Program-made: the position numbers and the translations under genes
Shown: positions 1 to 8,767 of the stretch, piece after piece
Layout: each line of letters starts with the position of its first letter
How positions within the stretch are numbered: the first letter of the stretch is position 1
DNA from: Nocardia veterana NBRC 100344
Lineage (GTDB): Bacteria > Actinomycetota > Actinomycetes > Mycobacteriales > Mycobacteriaceae
Length of the DNA stretch: 64,000 nt
Assembly (NCBI RefSeq): GCF_000308855.1
Contig: NZ_BAGM01000101.1
Coordinates: forward strand, 62,001-126,000
Direction of reading: 5' to 3'
Notes under the pieces: model-generated
What the model was told of the DNA's origin: nothing
The model's input: only the letters and a program-made list of their open reading frames with translations
The model's database searches: none

Positions 1-3000
1 TTCTATCGCGACCGCTGGGCCCACGACAAGGTCGTGCGGTCCACCCACGGCGTCAACTGCACCGGTTCCTGTTCCTGGAAGATCTACGTCTCCGACGGCG
101 TGATCACCTGGGAATCGCAGCAGACCGACTATCCGTCGGTCGGCGCCGACAAGCCCGAATACGAACCACGGGGTTGCCCGCGCGGCGCGTCGTTCTCGTG
201 GTACACGTATTCGCCTGCGCGCGTGCGCTATCCGTACGTGCGCGGCGTACTGCTGGAAATGTATCGGGAGGCCAAGGCCCGGTTGAAGGATCCGGTGCTG
301 GCCTGGGAATCCATCGTCGAGGATCCGGATCGGGCACGGACCTACAAGTCGGCGCGCGGTAAGGGCGGATTCGTCCGGGCGGAGTGGTGGGAAGCCGCCG
401 AAATCGCCGCCGCGGCGCACGTGTACACCATCAAGCAGTACGGCCCGGACCGGATCGCGGGCTTCTCGCCGATTCCCGCGATGTCGATGGTGTCGCATGC
501 GGTCGGCGCCCGCTTCATTTCCCTGCTCGGCGGTTCGATGCTGTCGTTCTACGACTGGTATGCCGATCTGCCGGTGGCCTCACCGCAGGTCTTCGGTGAC
601 CAGACCGACGTGCCCGAATCCGCGGACTGGTTCGACGCCGGCTACCTGATCATGTGGGGCTCCAATGTCCCGGTGACCCGGACGCCGGATGCGCACTATA
701 TGACCGAGGCCCGCTACCGCGGCCAGAAGGTCGTCGTGGTCTCCCCCGACTACGCCGACAACACCAAATTCGCCGACGAGTGGGTGCCCGCTCGCCCCGG
801 CACCGATGCCGCGCTGGCGATGGCGATGGGCCATGTGGTGCTGCGCGAATTCTTCGTCGACAAGGCCACCGCCCGGTTCGACGACTACATCAAGCGCTAC
901 ACGGATCTGCCGTTCCTGATCACCTTGGACGAACGCGACGGCGGCTGGAGCGGTGCGGGCGAATACCACGGGCGCACCTGGCTGCCCGGAAAGTTCCTCA
1001 CCGCAGCCGATCTCGCCGCAGCGGGCATCACGGGCTTCGACGTGGACAACGCCGAGCACAAAACCGTACTTCTCGACGGCGACGGAAATCCCGTCGTGCC
1101 CAACGGAACCCTCGGCGACCGCTTTTCCGAATCGGGCGCGGGCCGATGGAATCTGGACCTCGGCGGGGTCGATCCCCTGCTGACGCTGTACGGCCGCACC
1201 GACGATGCTGCGGCCGTACAGTTCCCCCGCTTCGACGGCGAGACCGGCGTCGTCACCCGCTCGGTGCCGACCACCGTCGTGGCCGGCCGCCGCGTCACGA
1301 CCGTCTTCGACCTGCTGCTCGCGCAGTACGGCGTCGGGCGGCCGGATCTGCCGGGCGACTGGCCCACCGGCTACGACGACCCGGCCGCCCCCTACACGCC
1401 CGCCTGGCAGGAAACGATCACCGGAGTCCCTGCCGTCCAGGCGATTCGGATCGCGCGCGAATTCGCCGACAACGCCGATCGCTCCGGCGGCCGCTCGATG
1501 ATCCTGATGGGCGCGGGAACCAATCACTGGTTCCATTCCGACCAGATCTATCGCGCCTTCTTCACCCTCACCCTGCTGACCGGCTGCCAGGGCGTCAACG
1601 GTGGCGGTTGGGCCCACTACGTCGGGCAGGAGAAGTGCCGCCCGGTCACCGGCTGGTCCACGCTGGCATTCGGGCTGGACTGGCAGCGTCCGCCGCGGCA
1701 GATGCAGGGCACCGTGTTCTGGTATCTGACCAATGATCAGTGGCGCTACGACCCGTTCACCTCCGAATCGTTCGCCTCGCCCTTGGGTTCCGGCGCGTTC
1801 GCCGGGCGCACGGCGGCCGACAACATCGCCCTGGCCTCGCGGCTGGGCTGGATGCCGACCTATCCGACGTTCGACCGGAATCCGCTGGACCTGGTAGACG
1901 CCGCCGAGGCAGCGGGCAGAACACCGCAGGAGTATGTGGTCGACAGCTTGAAGTCCGGCGCCCTCGAATTCGCCTGCGAGGATCCGGACGCGCCGCAGAA
2001 CTTCCCGCGCGTGCTGACGGTGTGGCGGGCCAATCTGCTCGGTTCGTCGGGTAAGGGCAACGAGTATTTCCACCGCCACCTGCTCGGCGCCGATTCCAAT
2101 CTGCAAGCCGACGATTCCGTCGGGGTGCCGCCGCAGGAGGTGCGCCGCCCCGAGCAGGCGCCCACCGGCAAACTCGACCTGCTGATGTCGATGGACTTCC
2201 GGATGACCTCGACGACGCTGTTCTCCGACATCGTCTTCCCGGCCGCGACCTGGTACGAGAAACACGATCTGTCCTCCACGGATATGCATCCGTTCGTGCA
2301 CGCCTTCTCCCCCGCGATCTCCCCGCCGTGGGAGGCGAAAACCGATTTCGAGGCGTTCCATCGCATCGCACGCGGCTTCTCCTGGCTGGCCGAGAAACAT
2401 CTCGGCGTGCGCAAGGATCTGGTCGCCGTTCCGCTGCAACACGATTCGCCCGACGCGCTGGCCCAGGCGCGCGGGCGGGTGCTGGACTGGAAGGCCGGTG
2501 AATGCGAGCCGGTTCCGGGCCGGACCATGCCGAAACTCGTAGTGGTCGAACGTGATTACCCCAAGGTCGCGGAAAAGATGGCGGCCCTGGGCCCGCTGAT
2601 CGAGACCCTCGGCGTCACCACCAAGGGGGTCACCACCATCCCCGACGCGGAGGTCAATTATCTGCGCGGAGTCAACGGCGCCGTCGTTTCCGGAATCGCG
2701 CAGGGTCGCCCCTCGCTGGCCAAGGACGTGCATGCGGCCGAGGCCATCCTGGCGCTCTCGGGCACCACCAACGGCCGGCTCGCGGTGGAGGGATTCCATG
2801 CGCTCGAACGGCGCACCGGCACCCGGCTGGCCGACCTGGCCGCCGAACACGAGGGGAAGCGGATCACCTTCGCCGACACGCAGGCACGGCCCGTGCCGGT
2901 GATCACCTCACCGGAATGGTCGGGCTCCGAAACGGGCGGGCGGCGGTACTCCCCCTTCACCATCAACACCGAACGGCTCAAGCCCTGGCACACCCTGACC

Positions 3001-3621
3001 GGCCGCCAGCACTTCTACCTCGACCACGACTGGATGATCGAGTTGGGCGAACAGCTGCCGATCTACCGGCCGCCGCTGGACATGTCGGCGCTGTTCCGTG
3101 AGCCCGCGATCGGGAGCGTCGGCGCCGGCGCCGTCGGTGAACGGGGTGTCACGGTCCGCTATCTCACCCCGCATTCGAAGTGGTCGATCCACTCCGCCTA
3201 CCAGGACAACCTGCATATGCTCACGCTCTCTCGGGGCGGCCAGGCGATCTGGATGTCGGACCGCGACGCCGCGAAAATCGGTGTGACCGACAACGACTGG
3301 ATCGAGGCCGTCAACCGCAACGGCGTCGTCGTGGCCCGGGCGATCGTCAGCCATCGCATGCCCGAGGGCACGGTCTTCATGTACCACGCCCAGGACCGCG
3401 CGGTGGATGTGCCGCGCATCGAGGGCACCCCGGACCTGCGCGCGGGCAAGGGCAAGCGCGGCGGCATCCACAACGCACTGACCCGGATCATGATCAAGCC
3501 GACGCATCTGATCGGGGGTTACGCCCAGCAGTCGTTCGCCCTGAACTACCACGGGCCCACCGGAAATCAGCGTGACGAAGTCACCACCATCCGGAAGCGC
3601 TCACAGGAAGTGGAGTACTGA
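1..3621 (+). CDS. narG: Respiratory nitrate reductase alpha subunit NarG (5' partial)
   Basis: Catalytic subunit of the membrane-bound nitrate reductase, which reduces nitrate to nitrite at a bis-MGD molybdenum centre using electrons passed from quinol through NarI and NarH. The frame is open from base 1 and the first visible residues already belong to the conserved N-terminal region, so about 20-40 residues are missing; 1206 codons remain. In window numbering His16, Cys20, Cys24 and Cys59 form the [4Fe-4S] FS0 motif (spacing as E. coli His49, Cys53, Cys57, Cys92). Asp189 in YDWYADLP is at the place of the molybdenum ligand Asp222. It is the first visible gene of narGHJI; narH starts 1 nt after its stop. 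Promoter and true start lie outside the window. Identification is very secure. Confidence 0.97.
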   Translation, partial: FYRDRWAHDKVVRSTHGVNCTGSCSWKIYVSDGVITWESQQTDYPSVGADKPEYEPRGCPRGASFSWYTYSPARVRYPYVRGVLLEMYREAKARLKDPVLAWESIVEDPDRARTYKSARGKGGFVRAEWWEAAEIAAAAHVYTIKQYGPDRIAGFSPIPAMSMVSHAVGARFISLLGGSMLSFYDWYADLPVASPQVFGDQTDVPESADWFDAGYLIMWGSNVPVTRTPDAHYMTEARYRGQKVVVVSPDYADNTKFADEWVPARPGTDAALAMAMGHVVLREFFVDKATARFDDYIKRYTDLPFLITLDERDGGWSGAGEYHGRTWLPGKFLTAADLAAAGITGFDVDNAEHKTVLLDGDGNPVVPNGTLGDRFSESGAGRWNLDLGGVDPLLTLYGRTDDAAAVQFPRFDGETGVVTRSVPTTVVAGRRVTTVFDLLLAQYGVGRPDLPGDWPTGYDDPAAPYTPAWQETITGVPAVQAIRIAREFADNADRSGGRSMILMGAGTNHWFHSDQIYRAFFTLTLLTGCQGVNGGGWAHYVGQEKCRPVTGWSTLAFGLDWQRPPRQMQGTVFWYLTNDQWRYDPFTSESFASPLGSGAFAGRTAADNIALASRLGWMPTYPTFDRNPLDLVDAAEAAGRTPQEYVVDSLKSGALEFACEDPDAPQNFPRVLTVWRANLLGSSGKGNEYFHRHLLGADSNLQADDSVGVPPQEVRRPEQAPTGKLDLLMSMDFRMTSTTLFSDIVFPAATWYEKHDLSSTDMHPFVHAFSPAISPPWEAKTDFEAFHRIARGFSWLAEKHLGVRKDLVAVPLQHDSPDALAQARGRVLDWKAGECEPVPGRTMPKLVVVERDYPKVAEKMAALGPLIETLGVTTKGVTTIPDAEVNYLRGVNGAVVSGIAQGRPSLAKDVHAAEAILALSGTTNGRLAVEGFHALERRTGTRLADLAAEHEGKRITFADTQARPVPVITSPEWSGSETGGRRYSPFTINTERLKPWHTLTGRQHFYLDHDWMIELGEQLPIYRPPLDMSALFREPAIGSVGAGAVGERGVTVRYLTPHSKWSIHSAYQDNLHMLTLSRGGQAIWMSDRDAAKIGVTDNDWIEAVNRNGVVVARAIVSHRMPEGTVFMYHAQDRAVDVPRIEGTPDLRAGKGKRGGIHNALTRIMIKPTHLIGGYAQQSFALNYHGPTGNQRDEVTTIRKRSQEVEY

Positions 3622-3622
3622 T

Positions 3623-5326
3623 ATGCGCGTCATGGCACAGCTCGCCATGGTGATGAATCTGGACAAGTGCATCGGATGTCACACCTGCAGCGTCACCTGC
3701 AAACAGGCCTGGACCAACCGCTCCGGCACCGAGTACGTGTGGTTCAACAACGTGGAAACCCGCCCGGGGCAAGGGTATCCGCGGCAGTACCAGGACCAGG
3801 AGAGGTGGAAGGGCGGCTGGACGCTGGACCGCCGCGGGCGGCTCACGCTGAAATCCGGTTCGCGGATCAAGCGGCTGCTCAACATCTTCGCCAACCCGGA
3901 TCTGCCGACCGTGTCCGACTACTACGACCCGTGGAGTTACGACTACGACAATCTGCTCTCCGCGCCCGCGATGGACACCACCCCGGTGGCACGGCCGAAA
4001 TCGCTGATCACCGGCGAGGATACGAAGGTCACCTGGGGCGCGAACTGGGACGACGACCTCGGCTCCGGCCCGGAGCAGGTCGGTCGGGACCCGCTGCTGG
4101 CGCGGCTGTCGGACCAGGTCAAACTCGAATTCGAGCAGACCTTCATGTTCTATCTGCCGCGCATCTGCGAACACTGCCTCAACCCGTCCTGCGGCGCCTC
4201 CTGCCCCTCGGGGGCGATCTACAAACGCGCCGAGGACGGCATCGTGCTGGTCGACCAGGACAAATGCCGCGGCTGGCGGCAGTGCATCACCGGCTGCCCG
4301 TACAAGAAGATCTACTTCAACCACAAGACCGGCAAGGCCGAGAAATGCACCTTCTGCTATCCCCGGGTGGAGGTCGGCATCCCCACGGTCTGCTCGGAGA
4401 CCTGCGTGGGACGGCTGCGCTACATCGGCGTCATGCTCTACGACGCCGACGCGGTACTCGAGGCCGCCTCGGTCACCGACCCGGAGCAGCTGTATCCGTC
4501 GCAGCTGGGCGTCTTCCTCAACCCGCACGATCCGCGGGTGATCACCGAAGCCGAACGTGCCGGAATCTCCCCGGAATGGATTGCCGCGGCGCAGGATTCG
4601 CCGGTGTACAAGCTGATCGTCGACTACAAGATCGCGCTGCCGCTGCATCCGGAGTACCGAACCATGCCGATGGTCTGGTACGTGCCGCCGCTGTCTCCGG
4701 TCGTCGATGTGCTGTCGGAGACCGGGCACGACGGTGAGGACGCCCGTAACCTGTTCGGCGCCATCGATTCCCTGCGAATTCCGGTGGAGTATCTGGCGGA
4801 ACTGTTCACCGCCGGCGATGTCGGCCCGGTCCGGGCGGCGCTGCAACGACTGGCCGGCATGCGCTCGTTCATGCGCTCGATCAACCTGGGCCAGGAACCG
4901 GACCTCACGATCCCGGGCGCGGTCGGGCTGGAGCCGGAGGAGATCGAGGCGATGTACCGGCTGCTGGCCATCGCCAAATACGAACACCGGTATGTGATCC
5001 CGACCGGGGCCACCTCACGGGCGCACGAATTGGATTCGCTCGCCACCGGCTGCAGCCTGGACTCCGACGGCGGGCCGGGGATGACGGCCTTCGATGTGAC
5101 GTCGGAGAAGTTCGCGCTGGTCGACGCCAATCTGGCCGCACCGGAACACAAGTCGTCCCGAATCAACCTGCTGAACTGGGACGGCGGGTCGACCGAGGGA
5201 CTGGTACCGGAACGCACCGGCGGCAACGGGGCCGCAGCCGAATCTCGGGAGGCGAAGACAGCGGACGAGGGCCCCGGAGCCGCGGTGACCGAGACAGTGC
5301 CGGAGCCGACGGGAGCGACTCGATGA
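3623..5326 (+). CDS. narH: Respiratory nitrate reductase beta subunit NarH
   Basis: Iron-sulfur electron-transfer subunit of nitrate reductase, 567 aa, linking the NarI hemes to NarG. I place the start at the ATG 1 nt after the narG stop, giving MRVMAQLAMVMNLDKC; the frame is open upstream but only overlaps narG. Cys16, Cys19, Cys22 and Cys26 form the first ferredoxin motif; further clusters are seen as CEHCLNPSCGASCP, CRGWRQCITGCP and KCTFC. The Trp in CRGWRQC replaces a cysteine, as in E. coli NarH, and marks the [3Fe-4S] site. The last 50 or so residues are a low-complexity Ala/Glu/Thr tail, longer than in the enteric protein. The stop codon overlaps an ATG (ATGA) that opens a 53-codon frame running into narJ. 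Confidence 0.97.
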   Translation: MRVMAQLAMVMNLDKCIGCHTCSVTCKQAWTNRSGTEYVWFNNVETRPGQGYPRQYQDQERWKGGWTLDRRGRLTLKSGSRIKRLLNIFANPDLPTVSDYYDPWSYDYDNLLSAPAMDTTPVARPKSLITGEDTKVTWGANWDDDLGSGPEQVGRDPLLARLSDQVKLEFEQTFMFYLPRICEHCLNPSCGASCPSGAIYKRAEDGIVLVDQDKCRGWRQCITGCPYKKIYFNHKTGKAEKCTFCYPRVEVGIPTVCSETCVGRLRYIGVMLYDADAVLEAASVTDPEQLYPSQLGVFLNPHDPRVITEAERAGISPEWIAAAQDSPVYKLIVDYKIALPLHPEYRTMPMVWYVPPLSPVVDVLSETGHDGEDARNLFGAIDSLRIPVEYLAELFTAGDVGPVRAALQRLAGMRSFMRSINLGQEPDLTIPGAVGLEPEEIEAMYRLLAIAKYEHRYVIPTGATSRAHELDSLATGCSLDSDGGPGMTAFDVTSEKFALVDANLAAPEHKSSRINLLNWDGGSTEGLVPERTGGNGAAAESREAKTADEGPGAAVTETVPEPTGATR

Positions 5327-5484
5327 GACCGGTCCGCCACCCCGCACCGCCGGTCGACACCGGGGCGACGGGCACCGAGCGTCGGCGCCCGACCGGCACC
5401 CCGAGATCAGAGCCGATCGGCGGCGGACTGCGCGGCCCTGCCCGCTCGGACGAACGACGAGGGAGCCGACCATGGGACTGCTGA
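5323..5484 (+). CDS. Possible 53-codon ORF bridging narH and narJ
   Basis: The narH stop overlaps an ATG (ATGA at 5323-5326). The frame opened there runs 53 codons through the whole 145-nt narH-narJ spacer and stops at 5482-5484, 11 nt inside narJ. The product would be Arg/Pro/Gly-rich with no recognisable domain. Ribosomes terminating on narH could re-initiate here and be delivered to the narJ start, so it may act as a coupling frame and not as a protein gene. I recognise no homologue and it may be chance in GC-rich DNA. Confidence 0.2.
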   Translation: MRPVRHPAPPVDTGATGTERRRPTGTPRSEPIGGGLRGPARSDERRGSRPWDC

Positions 5485-6221
5485 CACTGCGACGGCGCCC
5501 CACGCCCGTCGTGGAGATGTCCGAGCGGGATCGACGGCTGGTCTGGCGGATCTCCTCGCTGCTGCTCGATTACCCCGGGCCGGACACCCTGGCGATGCTC
5601 GACGACCTGTCCGAGGCGGCGGCCACCCTCCCGGAGCCGGTGCGCGCCGATCTCGGTCGACTCCTCACGCATCTGGCCGGCACCGAGCCGCTCGTGCTGG
5701 CCCGGGACTATGTGGAAACTTTCGACCTGCGCCGACGCGCCAGCCTGCATCTCACCTACTACGCCTACGGCGACACCCGCAAACGCGGGATGGCGCTGCT
5801 GCGCTTCAAACACGCCTACCGGCATGCCGGCGCGGAGCTGTCGGATCACGAACTGCCCGACCATCTTCCGGTGCTGCTGGAATTCGCGGCCACCGTGGAC
5901 CCGATCGGCGGTGAGCGGCTGCTCGGCGAACACGTGCCGGTGCTGGAGATGCTGCGGCTCTCGCTCACCGACAGCCGATCCCCGTACGCCGACGCCCTCG
6001 CCGCCGTCCTGTCCACCCTCCCGCCGCCCACGACGGCCGACCGCCGTCGGATCGCGGAACTGGCCGCGCAGGGTCCGCCGGACGAGGACGTGGGGCTGGA
6101 GCCGTACTCGATGAACGGCGAGGCGATGCATCCCGCCATGAACCCCGACCTGTACTCCCCGCCCACGGCCGGAAATTCCGCCGGCACCGGGCTTTTCGCC
6201 GGATCCGGAGACCGACGATGA
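5472..6221 (+). CDS. narJ: Nitrate reductase assembly chaperone NarJ
   Basis: Cytoplasmic chaperone (249 aa, TorD/DmsD/NarJ family) needed to insert molybdenum cofactor into NarG and to assemble NarGH on NarI; it is not part of the finished enzyme. The core at about residues 18-190 has the family pattern SLLLDYPG near the start and the motif FDLRRRASLHLTYYAYGDTR near residues 83-102. The ATG at 5472 follows a purine-rich Shine-Dalgarno stretch (GAGGGAG). Its stop overlaps the narI start by 4 nt (ATGA), so the two are translationally coupled. The 145-nt gap from narH is unusual for this otherwise tight operon. Confidence 0.95.
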   Translation: MGLLTLRRRPTPVVEMSERDRRLVWRISSLLLDYPGPDTLAMLDDLSEAAATLPEPVRADLGRLLTHLAGTEPLVLARDYVETFDLRRRASLHLTYYAYGDTRKRGMALLRFKHAYRHAGAELSDHELPDHLPVLLEFAATVDPIGGERLLGEHVPVLEMLRLSLTDSRSPYADALAAVLSTLPPPTTADRRRIAELAAQGPPDEDVGLEPYSMNGEAMHPAMNPDLYSPPTAGNSAGTGLFAGSGDRR

Positions 6222-6949
6222 CATCCACCGTGTGGGCGACCCTGCCCTACATCGCCTTCACCTCGTTCGTACTGGGCCACCTGTGGCGCTATCGCAACGA
6301 CCAATTCGGCTGGACCACACGGTCTTCGCAGATCTACGAGTCCCGGCTGCTGCGGCTGGGCAGCCCGCTGTTCCACTTCGGCATGCTCGGTGTGATCGGC
6401 GGACATGTGCTGGGCGTGCTGATCCCGCAGTCGTGGACGGACGCGGTCGGCATCTCCGAACACCTCTATCACGTGATCGCGGTCGCCGCCGGTTCGGTGG
6501 CCGGGGTCGCGGTGATCGCGGGAATCGCGATTCTGGCCTATCGGCGGCTGCGGGTGCCGGCCGTGCGCAAGGCGACCACCCGCAACGACGTGTTCATGTA
6601 CGTCCTGCTGGCTGCCGCGCTGATCACCGGCCTGCTCAACACGGTCGGCAGCAATCTGCTGTGGGGCACCTACAACTATCGGGAAACGGTGTCGCCGTGG
6701 TTCCGCAGCCTCTTCACCGCGCATCCGCAGCCCGACCTCATGGTCGGGACGCCCTGGACCTTCCAGGCCCACGGGCTGATCGTGCTCACCCTCATCGCGG
6801 TGTGGCCCTACACCCGCCTGGTCCACATGTTCAGCGCGCCGGTCGGCTACCTCGTCCGCCCGTATGTCGTCTACCGCAGCAAGCCGGTCGACACCGCGAA
6901 CAAGCGCAAATACGCCCGCGCCTGGCAGACCCCGGTGCTCCCGCGCTGA
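6218..6949 (+). CDS. narI: Respiratory nitrate reductase gamma subunit NarI
   Basis: Membrane cytochrome b subunit (243 aa) that oxidises menaquinol and passes electrons to NarH. Five hydrophobic segments are visible, at about residues 5-22, 50-70, 83-108, 124-145 and 182-204. His53 and His63 in the second helix and His185 and His203 in the last match the spacing of the four heme-b ligands of E. coli NarI (His56, His66, His187, His205). The start overlaps the narJ stop in an ATGA. It closes the visible narGHJI operon. No clear rho-independent terminator follows before the next promoter at 6961. Confidence 0.96.
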   Translation: MTSTVWATLPYIAFTSFVLGHLWRYRNDQFGWTTRSSQIYESRLLRLGSPLFHFGMLGVIGGHVLGVLIPQSWTDAVGISEHLYHVIAVAAGSVAGVAVIAGIAILAYRRLRVPAVRKATTRNDVFMYVLLAAALITGLLNTVGSNLLWGTYNYRETVSPWFRSLFTAHPQPDLMVGTPWTFQAHGLIVLTLIAVWPYTRLVHMFSAPVGYLVRPYVVYRSKPVDTANKRKYARAWQTPVLPR

Positions 6950-6960
6950 TCGTGCGGCCC

Positions 6961-6991
6961 TTGACCTGGAGCACGCTCCACGGTCTAGCGT
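6961..6991 (+). promoter_or_regulatory. MerR-type promoter with 19-bp spacer and palindromic operator
   Basis: A -35 box TTGACC (6961-6966) and a -10 box TAGCGT (6986-6991) are separated by 19 bp. The spacer contains the perfect inverted repeat TGGAGC-AC-GCTCCA (6967-6980). A long spacer with a dyad lying in it is the hallmark of promoters activated by MerR-family proteins, which untwist the DNA to realign the boxes. The transcript should begin at or next to the ATG at 6999, 7 nt after the -10. No merR gene is in the window, so the regulator must be elsewhere. Confidence 0.65.
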
Positions 6992-6998
6992 CGCGGAT

Positions 6999-7955
6999 AT
7001 GAGTGTTTCCGGCAGGGCCACACCGAGTTTCGGTATCAAGACCACACCCGCACACGTCGACTACGCCGACATCGTGCGCGTGTGGCGGGAGGCCGACGGT
7101 ATCGCCGAGATCGAGCACGCCTGGCTCTACGACCACCTGCTGCCGCGCGCCGCGGTGGGACTCCGCGGCCACGACGGCGACCGCACACCCACCGGCTCCG
7201 CGGGCCCGGTGCTGGAAGGGTGGACCCTGCTGTCGGCACTCGCGGCGCAGACCGAGCGGCTGCGGCTCGGGCTGCTGGTGGCCAACAATCGGATCCGGCA
7301 TCCCGCGCTCCTGGCCAAGATGGCGGCGACGGTCGACATCGTGTCCGGCGGACGCCTCGACTTCGGCATCGGGGTCGGTGGGTTCCCGCGCAGCGATCCG
7401 CGTTTCGAGACCATGGTCGCGCCGGAATACGCGGCCTACGGAATTCCGGTGGGCAGCTGGCGTTCGGCGGTCGCGAGCTTCGGCGAGGCCTGTGAGATCG
7501 TCCGGCGGTTGTGGACCGAAGAGGTCTTCGATTTCGCCGGACAGCATTATCGGCTCACCGGTGCGCAATGCGACCCCCGCCCCGTCCAGCGCCCGCACCC
7601 ACCGATCCTGATCGCCGGCTCCGGCGCATCGATCCTGCCCGTCGTGGCCGCATACGCGGACCTGTGGAACGTGATCGGCCCGCCGCTGAGCAGTATCGAC
7701 ACGCTGCGCGAACGCAGCCTCGCCCTGGACGAGCAGTGCGCCGCGATCGGCCGCGATCCCGCGCACATCACCCGCTCGGTGCAATTGCCCATCGACCACG
7801 ACGATCCGGCTCGGCTGCGGGACCTGTTGATCGACCTGATCGACGCCGGTTTCACCCACCTGGTCCTGAATCCACCCGCCCCGTATGCGCCCGGTACCGC
7901 GCACCGGCTCGCCGACGAGATCATCCGGCCGACATTGGACGCCGTCGCGCACTGA
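6999..7955 (+). CDS. LLM-class F420-dependent oxidoreductase
   Basis: Bacterial-luciferase-like TIM-barrel oxidoreductase, 318 aa, of the group that in actinomycetes mostly uses coenzyme F420; the substrate cannot be told from sequence. Family hallmarks are the N-terminal FGIKTTPAHVDY strand, the LRLGLLVANNRIRHPALLAKMA stretch (about residues 88-109), SGGRLDFGIGVGGF and the C-terminal HLVLNPPAPY. I chose the ATG at 6999 although the frame is open further upstream, because the only good promoter has its -10 box 7 nt before it, which predicts a leaderless transcript. The gene stands alone behind the MerR-type promoter and may be induced by a metal, oxidant or drug. Confidence 0.85.
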   Translation: MSVSGRATPSFGIKTTPAHVDYADIVRVWREADGIAEIEHAWLYDHLLPRAAVGLRGHDGDRTPTGSAGPVLEGWTLLSALAAQTERLRLGLLVANNRIRHPALLAKMAATVDIVSGGRLDFGIGVGGFPRSDPRFETMVAPEYAAYGIPVGSWRSAVASFGEACEIVRRLWTEEVFDFAGQHYRLTGAQCDPRPVQRPHPPILIAGSGASILPVVAAYADLWNVIGPPLSSIDTLRERSLALDEQCAAIGRDPAHITRSVQLPIDHDDPARLRDLLIDLIDAGFTHLVLNPPAPYAPGTAHRLADEIIRPTLDAVAH

Positions 7956-8070
7956 GTGTCCACCGGGGGAGAACCGGCGACTCGGTCGCCCGCGATCGCC
8001 ACCAAGAGCGCGAACAGCGTCCGTGCAATGAGCGCCAATTTCTGCCCGACGCGATCCCTATCATGGAGGC

Positions 8071-8727
8071 ATGCCGAGCCCGCTCTGCGACCCCCCCGAA
8101 CTCCCGGAACATATGACCTGGGAGGAGCTGTCCGCATTGCCGGAGGAGATCGCAGGCCAGATCGAACTATGGGACGGCCGGGTCGTGTGGGTCCGTCGCG
8201 GACCCGCCGAACATCAGGACTGCACCAACCTGTTCTGGAGTGCTCTGCGCCGATGCGTTCGCGAGGAACACGGCAGGAAGCCGGACCGCTGCTGGCGAGT
8301 GTCGACCGAAACCAACGTCTTCCTCGGCCGGCACGGCAGATCGAATTTTCTGACGCCGGATTTTCTCGTCTATCGATGCCTGCCGGACGAATACCAGGAT
8401 GTTCGTGCCGACGACGTTCTGCTGGTAGGCGAGGTGTTGTCGCCGTCGAACACGGTCAGCGACATGGAGGCGAAGAAGGCGCGCTATGCGGAAGCCGGAA
8501 TCGATTGGTACTGGGAGGTCAAGCTCGCCCGCAACCCGCGCGGCATCGCCACAGTTCGCGCTTACGCCTTGCAGACGCGAACCGGCAACCTCCCGCCAGG
8601 TGTGCACGCCCTGCATCCCATGAACTACATCCTGGCCGATGAGTGGAATCCACGGACAGACCCCGACGGCATCAGTACCGAGTTCCCGTTCCCGATCACG
8701 ATTCCCTGGGAAGAACTGGAGCTGTAG
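8071..8727 (+). CDS. Uma2 family (DUF820) putative endonuclease
   Basis: Protein of 218 aa belonging to the Uma2/DUF820 family, which has a PD-(D/E)XK nuclease-like fold and an unknown biological role. Catalytic-type motifs are visible: TPDFLVYR (the PD), GEVLSPSN (the acidic residue and following Ser-Pro-Ser) and YAEAGIDWYWEV near the C-terminal part of the core. The family is often present in many copies in cyanobacteria and actinomycetes. The start is supported by GGAGG directly upstream, but TATCAT also lies 6 nt before the ATG, so the messenger may be leaderless. An AAA ATPase gene follows after 40 nt on the same strand. Confidence 0.75.
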   Translation: MPSPLCDPPELPEHMTWEELSALPEEIAGQIELWDGRVVWVRRGPAEHQDCTNLFWSALRRCVREEHGRKPDRCWRVSTETNVFLGRHGRSNFLTPDFLVYRCLPDEYQDVRADDVLLVGEVLSPSNTVSDMEAKKARYAEAGIDWYWEVKLARNPRGIATVRAYALQTRTGNLPPGVHALHPMNYILADEWNPRTDPDGISTEFPFPITIPWEELEL

Positions 8728-8767
8728 ACCGCCGGAAATTCGGTGGCTCGGGCGGACCGATATCCGG

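Noticed and set aside
580..2850. A 756-codon open frame antisense to narG
   Set aside because: narG is unmistakable on the plus strand; long antisense frames are common in GC-rich coding DNA and this one has no recognisable motif.
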